Shown here in pieces: positions 42,027 through 51,007 of a stretch of DNA of 64,000 nt. Numbering within the stretch: the stretch's first letter is position 1; the number at the start of each line of letters is the position of its first letter. Origin of the DNA: Arthrospiribacter ruber (GTDB taxonomy: Bacteria; Bacteroidota; Bacteroidia; Cytophagales; Cyclobacteriaceae); contig NZ_RPHB01000005.1 of the NCBI RefSeq assembly GCF_019343195.1, positions 423,690 through 487,689 of the forward strand, written 5' to 3'. The notes under the pieces were generated by a model, which was not told where the DNA came from, did no database searches, and saw only the letters and a program-made list of their open reading frames with translations. The position numbers and the translations under genes are program-made.

Positions 42027-45000
42027 TTAAAATTTGAGTGAAATATTCATTCCCATGGTGCGCGTAGAAGGAAATTGGGTCATTTCTACACCTGGCATAA
42101 GCGTGCCGCTATTCAGCATAGCAATCTCCGGGTCAAATGCAGGGAAACTGGTAAATAACAGCAAGTCCCTTCCATATAAAGCCACTGTGGCCTGAACAAG
42201 CCCAATTCTAGATAAAAGCTCAGGTGAGAATGTATATTCTATCCTTGCTTCCCGGAGTTTGATAAAGGAGGTATCAAAAATGTTAGTTTCTACATTGGAA
42301 TGTTTGTAATATTCATCATAATACCTCTGAGCAGTGGTCCTAACTGTATTTGGAGAAAAAGTACCATCTCCATTTGCTACAACACCTTCTCCGATTATAC
42401 CTTCTTCTCTTCCAGGTAAAGTAACCTTGGTTTTACCTAGGGTATTAAGTTTATGGTGAGTCATAGAATATGCCATACCACCCAATTGACCATCCCATAG
42501 CATACTTGCTCTGAATTTTCCAAAATTGAACTGATTGAGAATTCCACCTTTCCAATCGGGAAATGCATTTCCCCAATTCTTTCTTTCCGGATCCAACTGT
42601 GCAGGAATCCCTGAATTATTGTAAATGATCTGACCATCCGGAGATCTTTGAAAACCTAAGCCATACAAATCTCCCATTCTACCTCCAACCCTGGCTTCAA
42701 GGCTTATTACTGAATGCTGGCCTATAATCTGATTGGTCAATCCATCAGCCAGCTCTATCACATAACTTCTGTTATAGGCCCAATTGAAAGTTGTTGTCCA
42801 TGAAAAATTTCTTCTGGTCAATGTTTTGGTGTTGAGTACTATTTCCAAACCTTTGCTTTGGATCAGTCCTGCATTGGTTAGAATTCTGTCATAGCCTGAG
42901 GTGATGTCAAGTGGTATGGCAAGAATCTGATTGCGGCTTTCGCTATAGTAACCGGTGACGTCGATACCAAACCTGTTATCAAACAATCTTAAGTCAATTC
43001 CGGCTTCATAAGCAGTAGTAATCTCAGGCTTAAGATCTGCATTGAAAAGGGTATTTGGGTTGGTGAAGCTTGTGGCATAAATCTGATCATAGTAACGGGC
43101 AGTTTGATAGGGTCTGGTATCATTACCTACCTGGGCATAAGAAAGCCTTAGTTTTGAAAAACTAACGGCTGAAGGAAGTGGCATCAGTTCATCCAAAATA
43201 AAGCTTGTACTGACCGAAGGATAGAAAAAGGAATTGTTGGCTGATGGAAGCGTACTCGACCAGTCATTTCTTCCAGTTAAATCCAGGTAAATTTTCCCTT
43301 TGTAATCAAACTGGGAAGTGGCATACAAAGAGTTGATTGATCTTCTCAATAATCTTGGGTCCGCAACAGGTTGATCTAGGGAGTTGGAAACCATGTACAA
43401 TCCTGGCATGGCAAGCTGATCTGCATATACTCCATTAAAATGATTATAGTTAAACATCCTGTTACCTCCTGCTGAGATCATTACTCCAAGGTCCCCATTG
43501 ATTTTGTCTGCATAGGTCAGGAGAAAATCAGAATTGATTTCATAATTGAAAACTGATTGTTGTCTGTACATTCCTCGTGGAAATTTAGACATGCTGTATG
43601 GTCTCCTTTGAGATCGATCTTCATTTGCAAGATCTATTCCTGACCTAAGCATCAGATTGAGTTTCTCCGAAAATTCATAATTGGCCGAAACACTCCCTAT
43701 CACTCCGTGCTTATCGATGGTATTGATCATCTCATAAGCTTGGAGATAAACATTATCCGGTCCTGGGTTAAATGGATTTTTCTGTTCAATCTGCTCCATT
43801 CCGGGCATCCAATAATCTCTAAACCAATTGATATCAGTGCTTGGGGTAGTGCCTATGATCATAAAATACATGATTGTCTGGTTGTTGTAACCAGCCATTG
43901 GAAGGTTGTCACTTTTTTTGTTGACATAATTTACCCTTGATGTAATTTTAAGTTTGTCAGAAACCTGATGATCGAGGGCAGTAGACACGGAGAGCCTTTC
44001 AAACCCGGTGTTGGGTACTATCCATGAATTGTTTAAATGGGTGACAGATACCCTGCCAGAGCTTTTATCGGTAGCTCCTTCAATGGATAAATTATTGGTA
44101 ATCGTATATCCTGGATTGAAAAATCCCTTTATGTAATCATCGTAAGGTCTCCAAGGTGTTCTTTCGGTTGGCATTCCATCAGGAGCATCAGGATTGTATT
44201 GGTAATACATTTGTCCTTCAAACCTCGGACCCCAAGCACGTCCTGCAGCGACATTGGTACTTGTATTGGGTCCATCTTCCGAATCTCCGTAAGAATAATA
44301 TTCATTTGTTCTGCCCTCTCCATATTCATACTGATAATCTGGCCACCTTAGTCCAGTCCTTTCTGTACTGATATTTGTATTGAAAGACACTCCTATTCCC
44401 TTTTGTTGTTTTCTGCCTCCTTTGGTAGTAATGATCAATGCACCATTGGCAGCCCTAGAACCATACAATGCCGCAGCTGCAGGTCCCTTCAGAACCGTAA
44501 CACTTTCTATATCATCCTGATTAAGATCTGATACTGCTGATCCATAATCCACCGGACTATCTTGGCTCAAGTGTCCTCCAAACCCTGTACCCTCAATCTG
44601 CCCATTAATTGGAACTCCATCCACTACTACCAAAGCTTCATTATTGCTAAGGTTCAAGGATGTCTCTCCCCGGAGAGTGATTCTTTGGGATCCCATTGGT
44701 CCGGCTCCCCCTCCTACTAGATTCAAACCTGCCACTTTCCCTGAAAGGGCACTGGTCCAGTTATTACTTCTTGCGTCAGTTAAGTTTTCGGTAGAAATTG
44801 TCTGGGTAGCATATCCCAAGGAGGCTTCTTCTCTTTTGATCCCGAGTGCTGTGACTATAAACTCTTCAATTTCCCGGCTTTTATAAACCAAGTTGATATC
44901 AAATCTACTTTGGTTACCGACGGGCAATTCCATGGTCTCATAGCCTATATAAGAAATCACCAATATATCTCCTGGCTCAGCATCAAGAGTAAAATTTCCA

Positions 45001-45473
45001 TCAATATCAGTAGCTGTACCTTGTGCTGTACCTTTTACAAGTATATTTACCCCGGGAAGCGTCTCCCCTGTTTGAGCATCTGTTATTCTTCCCTTTATTA
45101 CTTCTAAAGGAATATCCAATTTTGAGGTCATTGCAAGGGCAATGGTTCTTCCCGAAACCCTATATTCCATACCTAGCTGGCTTTCAATAAGCTGAAGAAG
45201 TTCTGTCAAGAGTACTTTTTCTTTGGATACATTTAACTTTTTATCTTTGATCAAGGTGAGTGCAAACGAAAAATTATAGTCTGTCTGCTTTTCTACACTT
45301 TTTACTACATCTAGAAGGCTGTAAGTTCCTTTACTAAAAGATAACTCTGTGTTATCTACATTTGCATCATTGTCTTTAGCAATTCCTGAGAAAACTATTG
45401 TCAGGAAAAGTGTAAAGGCTAGTAAATTCCGGATTTTCATACAATTTAAAATCCGGGGTAACGTTTTTTTCAT
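42027..45473 (-). CDS. SusC/RagA TonB-linked outer-membrane protein with STN domain
   Basis: An 1148-residue transporter. After a signal peptide (residues about 1-34, or starting at Met12) there is an STN domain (about 45-115, SLLDVVKSVEKQTDYNFSFA), which contacts a FecR-type anti-sigma factor. A CarboxypepD_reg domain (about 123-205, VKGRITDAQTGETLPGVNIL), the plug with LKGPAAAALYGSRAANGALI, and a 22-strand barrel to the C-terminal FPSTRTMGMNISLKF follow. It imports the substrate using TonB energy and should report ligand to FecR at 45544. ATG 12 codons in is an alternative start that lies in the loop of a hairpin (45429-45456). Confidence 0.94.
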   Translation of the reverse strand: MKKTLPRILNCMKIRNLLAFTLFLTIVFSGIAKDNDANVDNTELSFSKGTYSLLDVVKSVEKQTDYNFSFALTLIKDKKLNVSKEKVLLTELLQLIESQLGMEYRVSGRTIALAMTSKLDIPLEVIKGRITDAQTGETLPGVNILVKGTAQGTATDIDGNFTLDAEPGDILVISYIGYETMELPVGNQSRFDINLVYKSREIEEFIVTALGIKREEASLGYATQTISTENLTDARSNNWTSALSGKVAGLNLVGGGAGPMGSQRITLRGETSLNLSNNEALVVVDGVPINGQIEGTGFGGHLSQDSPVDYGSAVSDLNQDDIESVTVLKGPAAAALYGSRAANGALIITTKGGRKQQKGIGVSFNTNISTERTGLRWPDYQYEYGEGRTNEYYSYGDSEDGPNTSTNVAAGRAWGPRFEGQMYYQYNPDAPDGMPTERTPWRPYDDYIKGFFNPGYTITNNLSIEGATDKSSGRVSVTHLNNSWIVPNTGFERLSVSTALDHQVSDKLKITSRVNYVNKKSDNLPMAGYNNQTIMYFMIIGTTPSTDINWFRDYWMPGMEQIEQKNPFNPGPDNVYLQAYEMINTIDKHGVIGSVSANYEFSEKLNLMLRSGIDLANEDRSQRRPYSMSKFPRGMYRQQSVFNYEINSDFLLTYADKINGDLGVMISAGGNRMFNYNHFNGVYADQLAMPGLYMVSNSLDQPVADPRLLRRSINSLYATSQFDYKGKIYLDLTGRNDWSSTLPSANNSFFYPSVSTSFILDELMPLPSAVSFSKLRLSYAQVGNDTRPYQTARYYDQIYATSFTNPNTLFNADLKPEITTAYEAGIDLRLFDNRFGIDVTGYYSESRNQILAIPLDITSGYDRILTNAGLIQSKGLEIVLNTKTLTRRNFSWTTTFNWAYNRSYVIELADGLTNQIIGQHSVISLEARVGGRMGDLYGLGFQRSPDGQIIYNNSGIPAQLDPERKNWGNAFPDWKGGILNQFNFGKFRASMLWDGQLGGMAYSMTHHKLNTLGKTKVTLPGREEGIIGEGVVANGDGTFSPNTVRTTAQRYYDEYYKHSNVETNIFDTSFIKLREARIEYTFSPELLSRIGLVQATVALYGRDLLLFTSFPAFDPEIAMLNSGTLMPGVEMTQFPSTRTMGMNISLKF
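45429..45456 (-). promoter_or_regulatory. 9-bp perfect hairpin around the alternative susC start
   Basis: CCGGATTTT and AAAATCCGG are separated by 10 nt; the loop contains the internal ATG (codon 12). If that codon is used, the structure could modulate initiation; otherwise it is just within the signal-peptide code. Confidence 0.35.
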
Positions 45474-45543
45474 AATTTTAGGCGGTTTTTAAGTGTTTGT
45501 GCTTGAATTCTAAATGAGAAGGGCGCCGTTGCCGCGGTGTCCT

Positions 45544-46524
45544 TCAATTTTTACATGTCAGTTCGTAAATGGTCAGTTTCTTATCATCTAGTTTATATTT
45601 AAGGGTTACCGAATAATTTATTGTTTCCAACACCTCTTCTAAGCTCATTTTATGATAAGCACCGGAGATCAGACAGCTGTTGTCCGGTACCTTGTTAATA
45701 ACTTCTATTCCATACCAATCCGAAATTTCTTTTGCTATCCTGAAGGCATTTGCCTCCTCAATGACCAAAGTCCCTTCTGTCCAGGCAAAGTACTTTTCCT
45801 CATTTACATCCCTAAAAAGCTCCAGATTCCCGCTTTTATTTAATTTGGCTTTTTGCCCTTTTTCGAGAATTGATTTTTCAAGGGAAGAATTAATTTTAGC
45901 TACCGAAACCTTTCCGGACTTCACCAATACCATTTCGCTTTTTCCTTTTTTATCAGACACTAAAAACTGTGTCCCCAAAACCGTGGTCTCAAGACTAGTA
46001 GCTTGTACAATGAATGGTTTTCGGCCATTTCTTTTCACCTCAAAAAATGCTTCTCCCTCCAGTTTGACTGTTCTGTTGTCCAAAAAATTTTCTGGATAAG
46101 TTATCTTACTGTTTTCCTTTAATATAACCGTAGAACCATCAGGAAGTAGCCCTTTTTTCCTTTCTCCAGCATGAGTAATTACTTCCTTATAGGCTAATTT
46201 TGACTGGTTCAAGGTATAGTCCGAAAAAAACAAAAAATACAGAGCTCCCAATGTGAAAAACAATAGTATGCTGGCAGCAATGGAAGTCACGGAAATTAAA
46301 TTGAAAGACCTAGAAGTATTTTTAATAGATGCATTCTTTTTTATTTTAGAAAGCATATCAGAAGGTTTCACCTCCTTTAAAAATGCATTGATATCTTCTT
46401 TAGAGGCTGATTGCTGATAATACCAAGCATCAATTTCTTCTGGATCACTGGGGAGTTCTGCTTTACCTCTCAATATGCGGTAAACCTGACCTCTGGGGAA
46501 TTTGTCTTTTTTGTCCTTCATCAA
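45544..46524 (-). CDS. FecR family anti-sigma factor
   Basis: A 326-residue single-span membrane protein. N-terminal cytosolic part (about 1-85) binds the sigma factor; a membrane helix lies at about 80-105 (ISVTSIAASILLFFTLGALYFLFF); the periplasmic FecR domain is at about 118-215 (KKGLLPDGSTVILKENSKITYPENF, LEGEAFFEVKRNGRKPFIV), and a C-terminal STN-like segment is near the end (ISDWYGIEVINK). It should hold the ECF sigma inactive until the STN domain of SusC signals. The gene is 88 bp after the sigma gene and 70 bp before susC, all on the minus strand. Confidence 0.93.
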   Translation of the reverse strand: MMKDKKDKFPRGQVYRILRGKAELPSDPEEIDAWYYQQSASKEDINAFLKEVKPSDMLSKIKKNASIKNTSRSFNLISVTSIAASILLFFTLGALYFLFFSDYTLNQSKLAYKEVITHAGERKKGLLPDGSTVILKENSKITYPENFLDNRTVKLEGEAFFEVKRNGRKPFIVQATSLETTVLGTQFLVSDKKGKSEMVLVKSGKVSVAKINSSLEKSILEKGQKAKLNKSGNLELFRDVNEEKYFAWTEGTLVIEEANAFRIAKEISDWYGIEVINKVPDNSCLISGAYHKMSLEEVLETINYSVTLKYKLDDKKLTIYELTCKN

Positions 46525-46612
46525 CAGTAAGTGACAAATACATGTCGGGCTTACTCTTGTTTTTGATGAATAAAAAATTAAGTTTAGAAAATATTGTTAA
46601 CCTTGGGTTAAC

Positions 46613-47182
46613 CTAGATCCGGCAGTTCATAAATACCAAAAAAATCAATGGACTGTATTCTTTTAATTCTGACTTCAAGAAATTCACGGTTTTTTGGATG
46701 GAATTGTGAACAGACTGGGGTGCCATACCTGTCAGTTTTGAAATCTCTGAAGCCGTCAGTCCGTCATATTTATAAAGTCTGAAGATTTTGGAATTGGTTT
46801 CTGGCAGTAAATCAAGTTTGGATTCTATTAAATCATACAACTCCTCCAGCTCCAGAATTTTGTCAGAAGAATGAAAATTTATTTTTCCATGACCTTCTAA
46901 AGTTTCCAGTTTGGCTGCAGCATCCAAAGATTTGAGTACTCCATACTTGACGGCTGTAAACAAATATACCTCCACACTGCTCTTGATCTCCAAGGAAGCT
47001 TTTCTTTTCCATATATCGATAAAAACTTCCTGAACCACATCTTCTGACAAATCTTTGGATTTCAACCTAGTGAACGCCGCCGCCATTAAAGGCTTCCAGT
47101 ATTTAAAAAACAAAGCGTCAAAAGCTTTGACCTCACCATCTTTGATCCTTTTAAGTAAAATCTGGTCTTTGTTATTTTCCAT
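46613..47182 (-). CDS. ECF RNA polymerase sigma factor (Bacteroidetes FecI-like)
   Basis: A 189-residue sigma factor. Region 2 is at about 25-90 (FDALFFKYWKPLMAAAF, DVVQEVFIDIWKRK), region 4 at about 125-180 (LLPETNSKIFRLYKYDGLTASEISKLTGMAPQSVHNSIQK in separate helices). It is paired with FecR downstream and directs the SusCD-phosphodiesterase operon. A 9-bp perfect dyad containing a TAAATTTG box ends 2 nt before the ATG, so transcription or translation may be autoregulated. Confidence 0.94.
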   Translation of the reverse strand: MENNKDQILLKRIKDGEVKAFDALFFKYWKPLMAAAFTRLKSKDLSEDVVQEVFIDIWKRKASLEIKSSVEVYLFTAVKYGVLKSLDAAAKLETLEGHGKINFHSSDKILELEELYDLIESKLDLLPETNSKIFRLYKYDGLTASEISKLTGMAPQSVHNSIQKTVNFLKSELKEYSPLIFLVFMNCRI

Positions 47183-47184
47183 CT

Positions 47185-47208
47185 CAATCCAAATTTACTT
47201 TTGGATTG
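47185..47208 (-). promoter_or_regulatory. 9-bp inverted repeat with a -7 box next to the sigma start codon
   Basis: CAATCCAAA, a 6-nt spacer and TTTGGATTG form a perfect dyad that ends 2 nt before the sigma gene ATG. TAAATTTG (a perfect TAnnTTTG) lies within it on the minus strand (47190-47197). If it is the -7 box, the mRNA would have almost no leader. Otherwise the dyad would mask the ribosome site as an RNA hairpin. Confidence 0.5.
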
Positions 47209-47335
47209 CAGATCAATATCAAAAAAGGTTTTTATGAAATTATTAAGAAATTGAATGTGATTGTTAAAACTAAACACCCTGTATTAAAAAAGCATCTTAA
47301 AAGATTCAATTTTGATCGGCATATTCCAAATTCCT

Positions 47336-47455
47336 TCACTTACTTAACTCAAGATTAGTAGGCAATTCTACAGTTTTCCTGATCGCTTTTTTCAAAACCA
47401 TGTAACCCATCACACCGGAAAATAAAGAGGCAATCAAAATTCCCATTTTAGCCTG
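47336..47455 (-). other. In-frame continuation of nhaA after an amber codon
   Basis: Directly after the TAG at 47456-47458 the same frame stays open for 39 codons to a TGA at 47336. It reads QAKMGILIASLFSGVMGYMV, then LKKAIRKTVELP, which is the normal last transmembrane helix and basic tail of NhaA (family pattern AKxGILxGSxxSGxxGY). The amber codon is therefore probably a nonsense mutation, possibly from CAG, or a sequence error. Confidence 0.8.
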
Positions 47456-48697
47456 CTAGGCATAAATCGGATTATCAAATGCAAGCGCATTGATAAACAA
47501 GGACATGGTAAATCCGATGGCAGCCAGACAGGAGACTCCCAATAACATGGTGGAATTAAAGCCTGCGGGCATGATAAACCAACGCATCCTAAGGCCCAAA
47601 TTACATAATCCATATATTCCAAGTATTTTACCGAATACCAAGCCTGCAGCCACACCAATTGAAACAGAGCTGCTGGCCATATGCAACCAATTGCTGTCCA
47701 ATACCACTCCTGCATTGGCCAGGGCAAATACCGGCATGACAAAAAACACTACCAGTCCATGCATATTTCTCTCCAAGCGCTGCAAGGGTGATATGCTTGC
47801 CTTGGAAACTCTTTTGATCTCTCCTATTATATTTTCCTCCTCACTGGACAAAAGATAAACTTCCTTCTCTGCCCTATTGGCAATCTTAAATTTGGCAGCT
47901 AAATCCTTGATGGTAGCCAAGTAATTGGCTTTGTCTATCCGCCTGTCTGCAGGTATGGCAAAAGCAGCCAATACTGCCGCTACAGTAGCGTGAACACCAG
48001 AGAGCAATGTTGCCAGCCAAACGCCGCCAATTCCCAGAACAGCAAAAACCAATACCCTTCTTACACCGATTTTATTCAATGCAAACATGGTCAGCAATAT
48101 TACAGCCCCTATTGACAGGTTGGTCAAAGAGATTTCAGAAGTGTAAAAAACCGCTACGATAAGCACTGCCCCCAAATCATCGATGATAGCAAGAGCTGTC
48201 AAAAACACCTTCAACTGCACAGGTACAGCAGGTCCAAGAAGGTACAGTACTCCTAATGCGAAAGCAATGTCTGTGGCCATGGGTATCCCCCAACCTCTCA
48301 TCGCCTCAGGAGACCCTCCTGCATTGATGGCGATGTAGATTAAAGCAGGAACCAACATCCCTCCAATGGCACCAACGATAGGCATCATGATGTTTTTCGG
48401 CTTGGAGAGTTCACCTGCAAGAATTTCCCTCTTCAATTCCAGACCGATCACAAAGAAAAATATGGACATCAAGCCGTCATTGATCCAAAGAAGCAGGGAC
48501 TTTTCCACCTCAAATCCTCCAATCGTAAAACCTATTTGCTGATTCAAAAGCCATTGGATATAAACATTAGCAGGCGAATTGGCCAGAATCAAGGCAAAGC
48601 CAGCAGAAAAGAACAAAAGGAAAGAACTGAAAGTACTTTTCTTGATAAACCTCATCATCGGGTCCAGCATGATTGTTGTCAGTTTGCCTGCATTCAT
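47456..48697 (-). CDS. nhaA: Na+/H+ antiporter NhaA, truncated by a premature amber codon
   Basis: The 413-residue product is an inner-membrane sodium/proton antiporter. The key Asp pair is in IIDDLGAVLIVAVF, and WGIPMATDIAFALG and the GGSPEAMRGWGIP block are diagnostic. A loop of about 40 residues with VYLLSSEEENIIGEIKRV lies between helices. The reading frame ends at a TAG after FDNPIYA; the next in-frame codons encode the missing final helix (see 47336-47455), so the intact protein would be about 453 residues. The truncated protein lacks TM XII and may be poorly active unless the amber codon is read through. It is convergent with nothing close and has its own promoter on the minus strand. 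Confidence 0.9.
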   Translation of the reverse strand: MNAGKLTTIMLDPMMRFIKKSTFSSFLLFFSAGFALILANSPANVYIQWLLNQQIGFTIGGFEVEKSLLLWINDGLMSIFFFVIGLELKREILAGELSKPKNIMMPIVGAIGGMLVPALIYIAINAGGSPEAMRGWGIPMATDIAFALGVLYLLGPAVPVQLKVFLTALAIIDDLGAVLIVAVFYTSEISLTNLSIGAVILLTMFALNKIGVRRVLVFAVLGIGGVWLATLLSGVHATVAAVLAAFAIPADRRIDKANYLATIKDLAAKFKIANRAEKEVYLLSSEEENIIGEIKRVSKASISPLQRLERNMHGLVVFFVMPVFALANAGVVLDSNWLHMASSSVSIGVAAGLVFGKILGIYGLCNLGLRMRWFIMPAGFNSTMLLGVSCLAAIGFTMSLFINALAFDNPIYA

Positions 48698-49379
48698 ATC
48701 TTTTTGACTTTTTTTATCTATCTCTTCCTGAGCAAAATAATACGGGCAATTTTTCCTAAAAGGTTTTTACAATTCAGTTCTTAATCTGAAAGTAACAAGA
48801 AGAATATTCAGAAGAGTCTCGATCTATCATCCAGCTAACAAAAAGTGAAAACTTATTTGAATTGATAAAATATGTAATCGAACGACATAATTATATAAAT
48901 GAATATTCTTTAGTATTAAGGCAAGGGAAAGTTTTTGAGTAATAGTTAAAACATTATTTAACTGAATAAATTTATATATTAAACTTTTTTATGATTTTTA
49001 TAAATGGATGGTTATTTAAAAATTTAGATCTTTTTTAAACTATTTTCAATTAAAAGTCAAGTATTAAACATATTACAACTTCATAAATCCATCTCTGAAA
49101 TCACAGTGAAGGTAGTACCAATCAGGATATTTTTCTTCCACCAGAAAATTCCTGGAACCCTTCCAAAATGGAGCTAACTGAAGCCAACTGAAAGAAATGT
49201 ACGGCTAGAGAATCATCTTTTGGACTATGTGGGGCAATAGTGAATCCATTTCTTTTAGACAGTCTCATTATGTAAAAAACTCTAGTGTGTCCTCCATTAC
49301 TATGTAGGTCTGGCTGAAGATCATGGTAAACTTTTTCAGAAATCTACGTAAAACTTATTAGTTGTCATCTTAAAAGACT
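48698..49379. other. Spacer between nhaA and the unknown lipoprotein gene
   Basis: 682 bp. The half near nhaA (48700-49060) is very AT-rich and carries no gene I can support; it should contain the nhaA promoter. The other half contains the decayed enolase-superfamily fragment at 49073-49344. Confidence 0.5.
49073..49344 (-). pseudogene. C-terminal remnant of an enolase-superfamily (mandelate racemase-like) enzyme
   Basis: Read on the minus strand, one frame gives HDLQPDLHSNGGHTR, then GFTIAPHSPKDDSLAVHFF, and another gives APFWKGSRNFLVEEKYPDWY and CDFRDGFMKL to a stop at 49073. LQPD, NGG and PHSP are hallmark segments of the C-terminal barrel of mandelate racemase/dehydratase-type enolases. 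The frames are joined if one copy of an imperfect 10-bp tandem duplication (GAGCTAACTG / AAGCCAACTG at 49171-49190, plus strand) is removed. A stop (TAG) sits just before the preserved part, and the N-terminal domain is gone. Confidence 0.65.
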
Positions 49380-50198
49380 ATGAAACGTATATTTTTAATC
49401 CCTCTCCTGTTTCTGCTTACAGCAGCGGCCTTTTCCGGTTGTTCAACCCATTATATAGCTACATGGCATTCACAAGACGAAGACAGTGTCTTTGAGGACA
49501 ACAGAATGTATGTTCTCAAAAAAGATACCCTAGGGATTTCACATGCATTTAATTCACAATCCGGTAACGTCAAACTCAGGATGGAAAATTATACAGACAA
49601 GCCCATGCTTATCAACCTCTCTCAGTCTGCTATGACTGTCAATGGCAAAGCTATGGGCTTCTTGGATGGTCAATCCACCTTTAGTGGGTATTTAGATACA
49701 TTTGGTGCAGGAAGGAACCTGAGAAGAACAACTGGATATTTTGGAGGCGAAATTCAGGGAAAAACCAATACGCTAATTATCCCACCTTATTCGTTTGCTG
49801 AAGGGGAATATACCAACATCAGGATGGAAAAGCAGCTACTTGTGGGTTCAGAGCCTAATGGTAGCTGGGTGAACTACCAACTATTTGATGATGAACCAAG
49901 GCGTATGAACGTGACATTTTATGAGGAAACGGATAGTCCTATACAGCTTACGAGCTATATCAATTATTCGATATTGGATCAAAACAACCAGCCTATTTTC
50001 ACCGATATTTTGACACAGAGTTTTCACTTATCCAGTTATATCAAACTAAGGGAAATGACCATGCAGGAATTAAGACAGAAGATGCATACCCGAGAATATA
50101 TGTCAAGCTACACAGAGGTAAAAGGAGGAGAAGTTGGGCTTTTACTATTTTTGGGAGGATTGATAGGTGTTGCAGCGATTGTTTCACCACCCGAATAG
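49380..50198 (+). CDS. Putative lipoprotein of unknown function
   Basis: A 272-residue protein that I do not recognise. The N-terminus is a lipoprotein signal (LLTAAAFSGC, Cys21). The body is beta-rich (VKLRMENYTDKPMLINL, AEGEYTNIRMEK) with conserved-looking aromatic patterns, and there is a hydrophobic C-terminal segment (EVGLLLFLGGLIGVAAIV), which could be a second membrane contact. No catalytic motif is visible. It stands alone between two decayed genes. Confidence 0.75.
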   Translation: MKRIFLIPLLFLLTAAAFSGCSTHYIATWHSQDEDSVFEDNRMYVLKKDTLGISHAFNSQSGNVKLRMENYTDKPMLINLSQSAMTVNGKAMGFLDGQSTFSGYLDTFGAGRNLRRTTGYFGGEIQGKTNTLIIPPYSFAEGEYTNIRMEKQLLVGSEPNGSWVNYQLFDDEPRRMNVTFYEETDSPIQLTSYINYSILDQNNQPIFTDILTQSFHLSSYIKLREMTMQELRQKMHTREYMSSYTEVKGGEVGLLLFLGGLIGVAAIVSPPE

Positions 50199-50368
50199 CC
50201 GGTGAAGACACTAAATGTGAATATTTAGTTTTTTGTGATCATTAAATTTTAGTAGTTTTCTATTAGTTGCCGTTAATAAGCTTAAGGGAATAATCTTAAA
50301 AAAGAAAAGTATAAAAATTGGCAACTTGAATTATTACCAGATCATTCATAACCATTCACATCAAAAAC

Positions 50369-50479
50369 AAGCTGGTATGGACAGAAACAGATAATTGTAG
50401 AGATTTTAATGCTGTAAACCTCAAAGGTCTGGCAACTTCTTGGTACAAGTTTCCTGAAGAGTGGAAAGCTGATGATTAA
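50369..50479 (+). pseudogene. Short coding relic of unknown origin
   Basis: An open stretch of 36 codons with protein-like composition (TETDNCRDFNAVNLKGLATS, WYKFPEEWKADD) ends at TAA; it is open upstream for a few more codons. No start codon or family was recognised. It lies just before the serine-hydrolase relic but does not match that family. Confidence 0.35.
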
Positions 50480-50537
50480 GTGGATTTAAAAGGCATAGCA
50501 TGTATTCAGATAGCAAAACATTCACCGCTACTGTGAT

Positions 50538-50970
50538 AAGTTTTTCTGGCCTTTTGGAATAGCAGGAGCTACTTGGGATGAATTCCCCCAGAGTATCCAG
50601 ATTGGAGGATGGGTATTGAGTGCAAAAGCTGAGGATATGGTAAAAAAGGACGATTTTACCTGCAATGGAAAAGTGGAAGGGAGTTCAGCTACTTCAGGAA
50701 AGCTGGATAAATGACGCTAGTTCGGCAATAGTACATAAAAAGGAAGACCTCAAGGTCAAGGCGAAAGACTCTGACAGATTGCAGGGTCATGGATATCAGC
50801 TTTGGCGGAGCCGGCACAAATCCAATAGAACAGAAGGCAGCAATGCTCATTTCATTCTGGTGCTTTCAGAGAAAAGTGCCGTAATCGTTACCAGTTTAAT
50901 ATTCCTGATGCGGATACTCATAAAACATTTATATAAGGAATTGCGCAAAAGAACACATTTCATTAAGTAA
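50538..50970 (+). pseudogene. C-terminal remnant of a beta-lactamase-family serine hydrolase
   Basis: Three frames together follow the C-terminal half of class C beta-lactamase-like esterases: FFWPFGIAGATWDEFPQ and GGWVLSAKAEDMVKK in frame 1, RFYLQ in a second frame, then KWKGVQLLQESWINDAS, GHGYQLWRSRH and ILVLSEKSAVIV in a third. Family members have PLGI..TW, GGW.L...D, FYLQNGKWNGKQLLPESW, and GYGYQFWRCRH. At least two frameshifts near 50650-50665 and absence of the SxxK half show that it is dead. Confidence 0.75.
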
Positions 50971-51007
50971 AATCCGAACTTTGACTAATTGAAATACAGT
51001 TGTTAAA

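Larger units (their letters stand above)
50199..51007. other. Decayed region before the receptor gene
   Basis: 809 bp containing two relics (50369-50479 and 50538-50970) and otherwise AT-rich DNA. The promoter of the receptor gene must lie at its right end. Confidence 0.6.
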
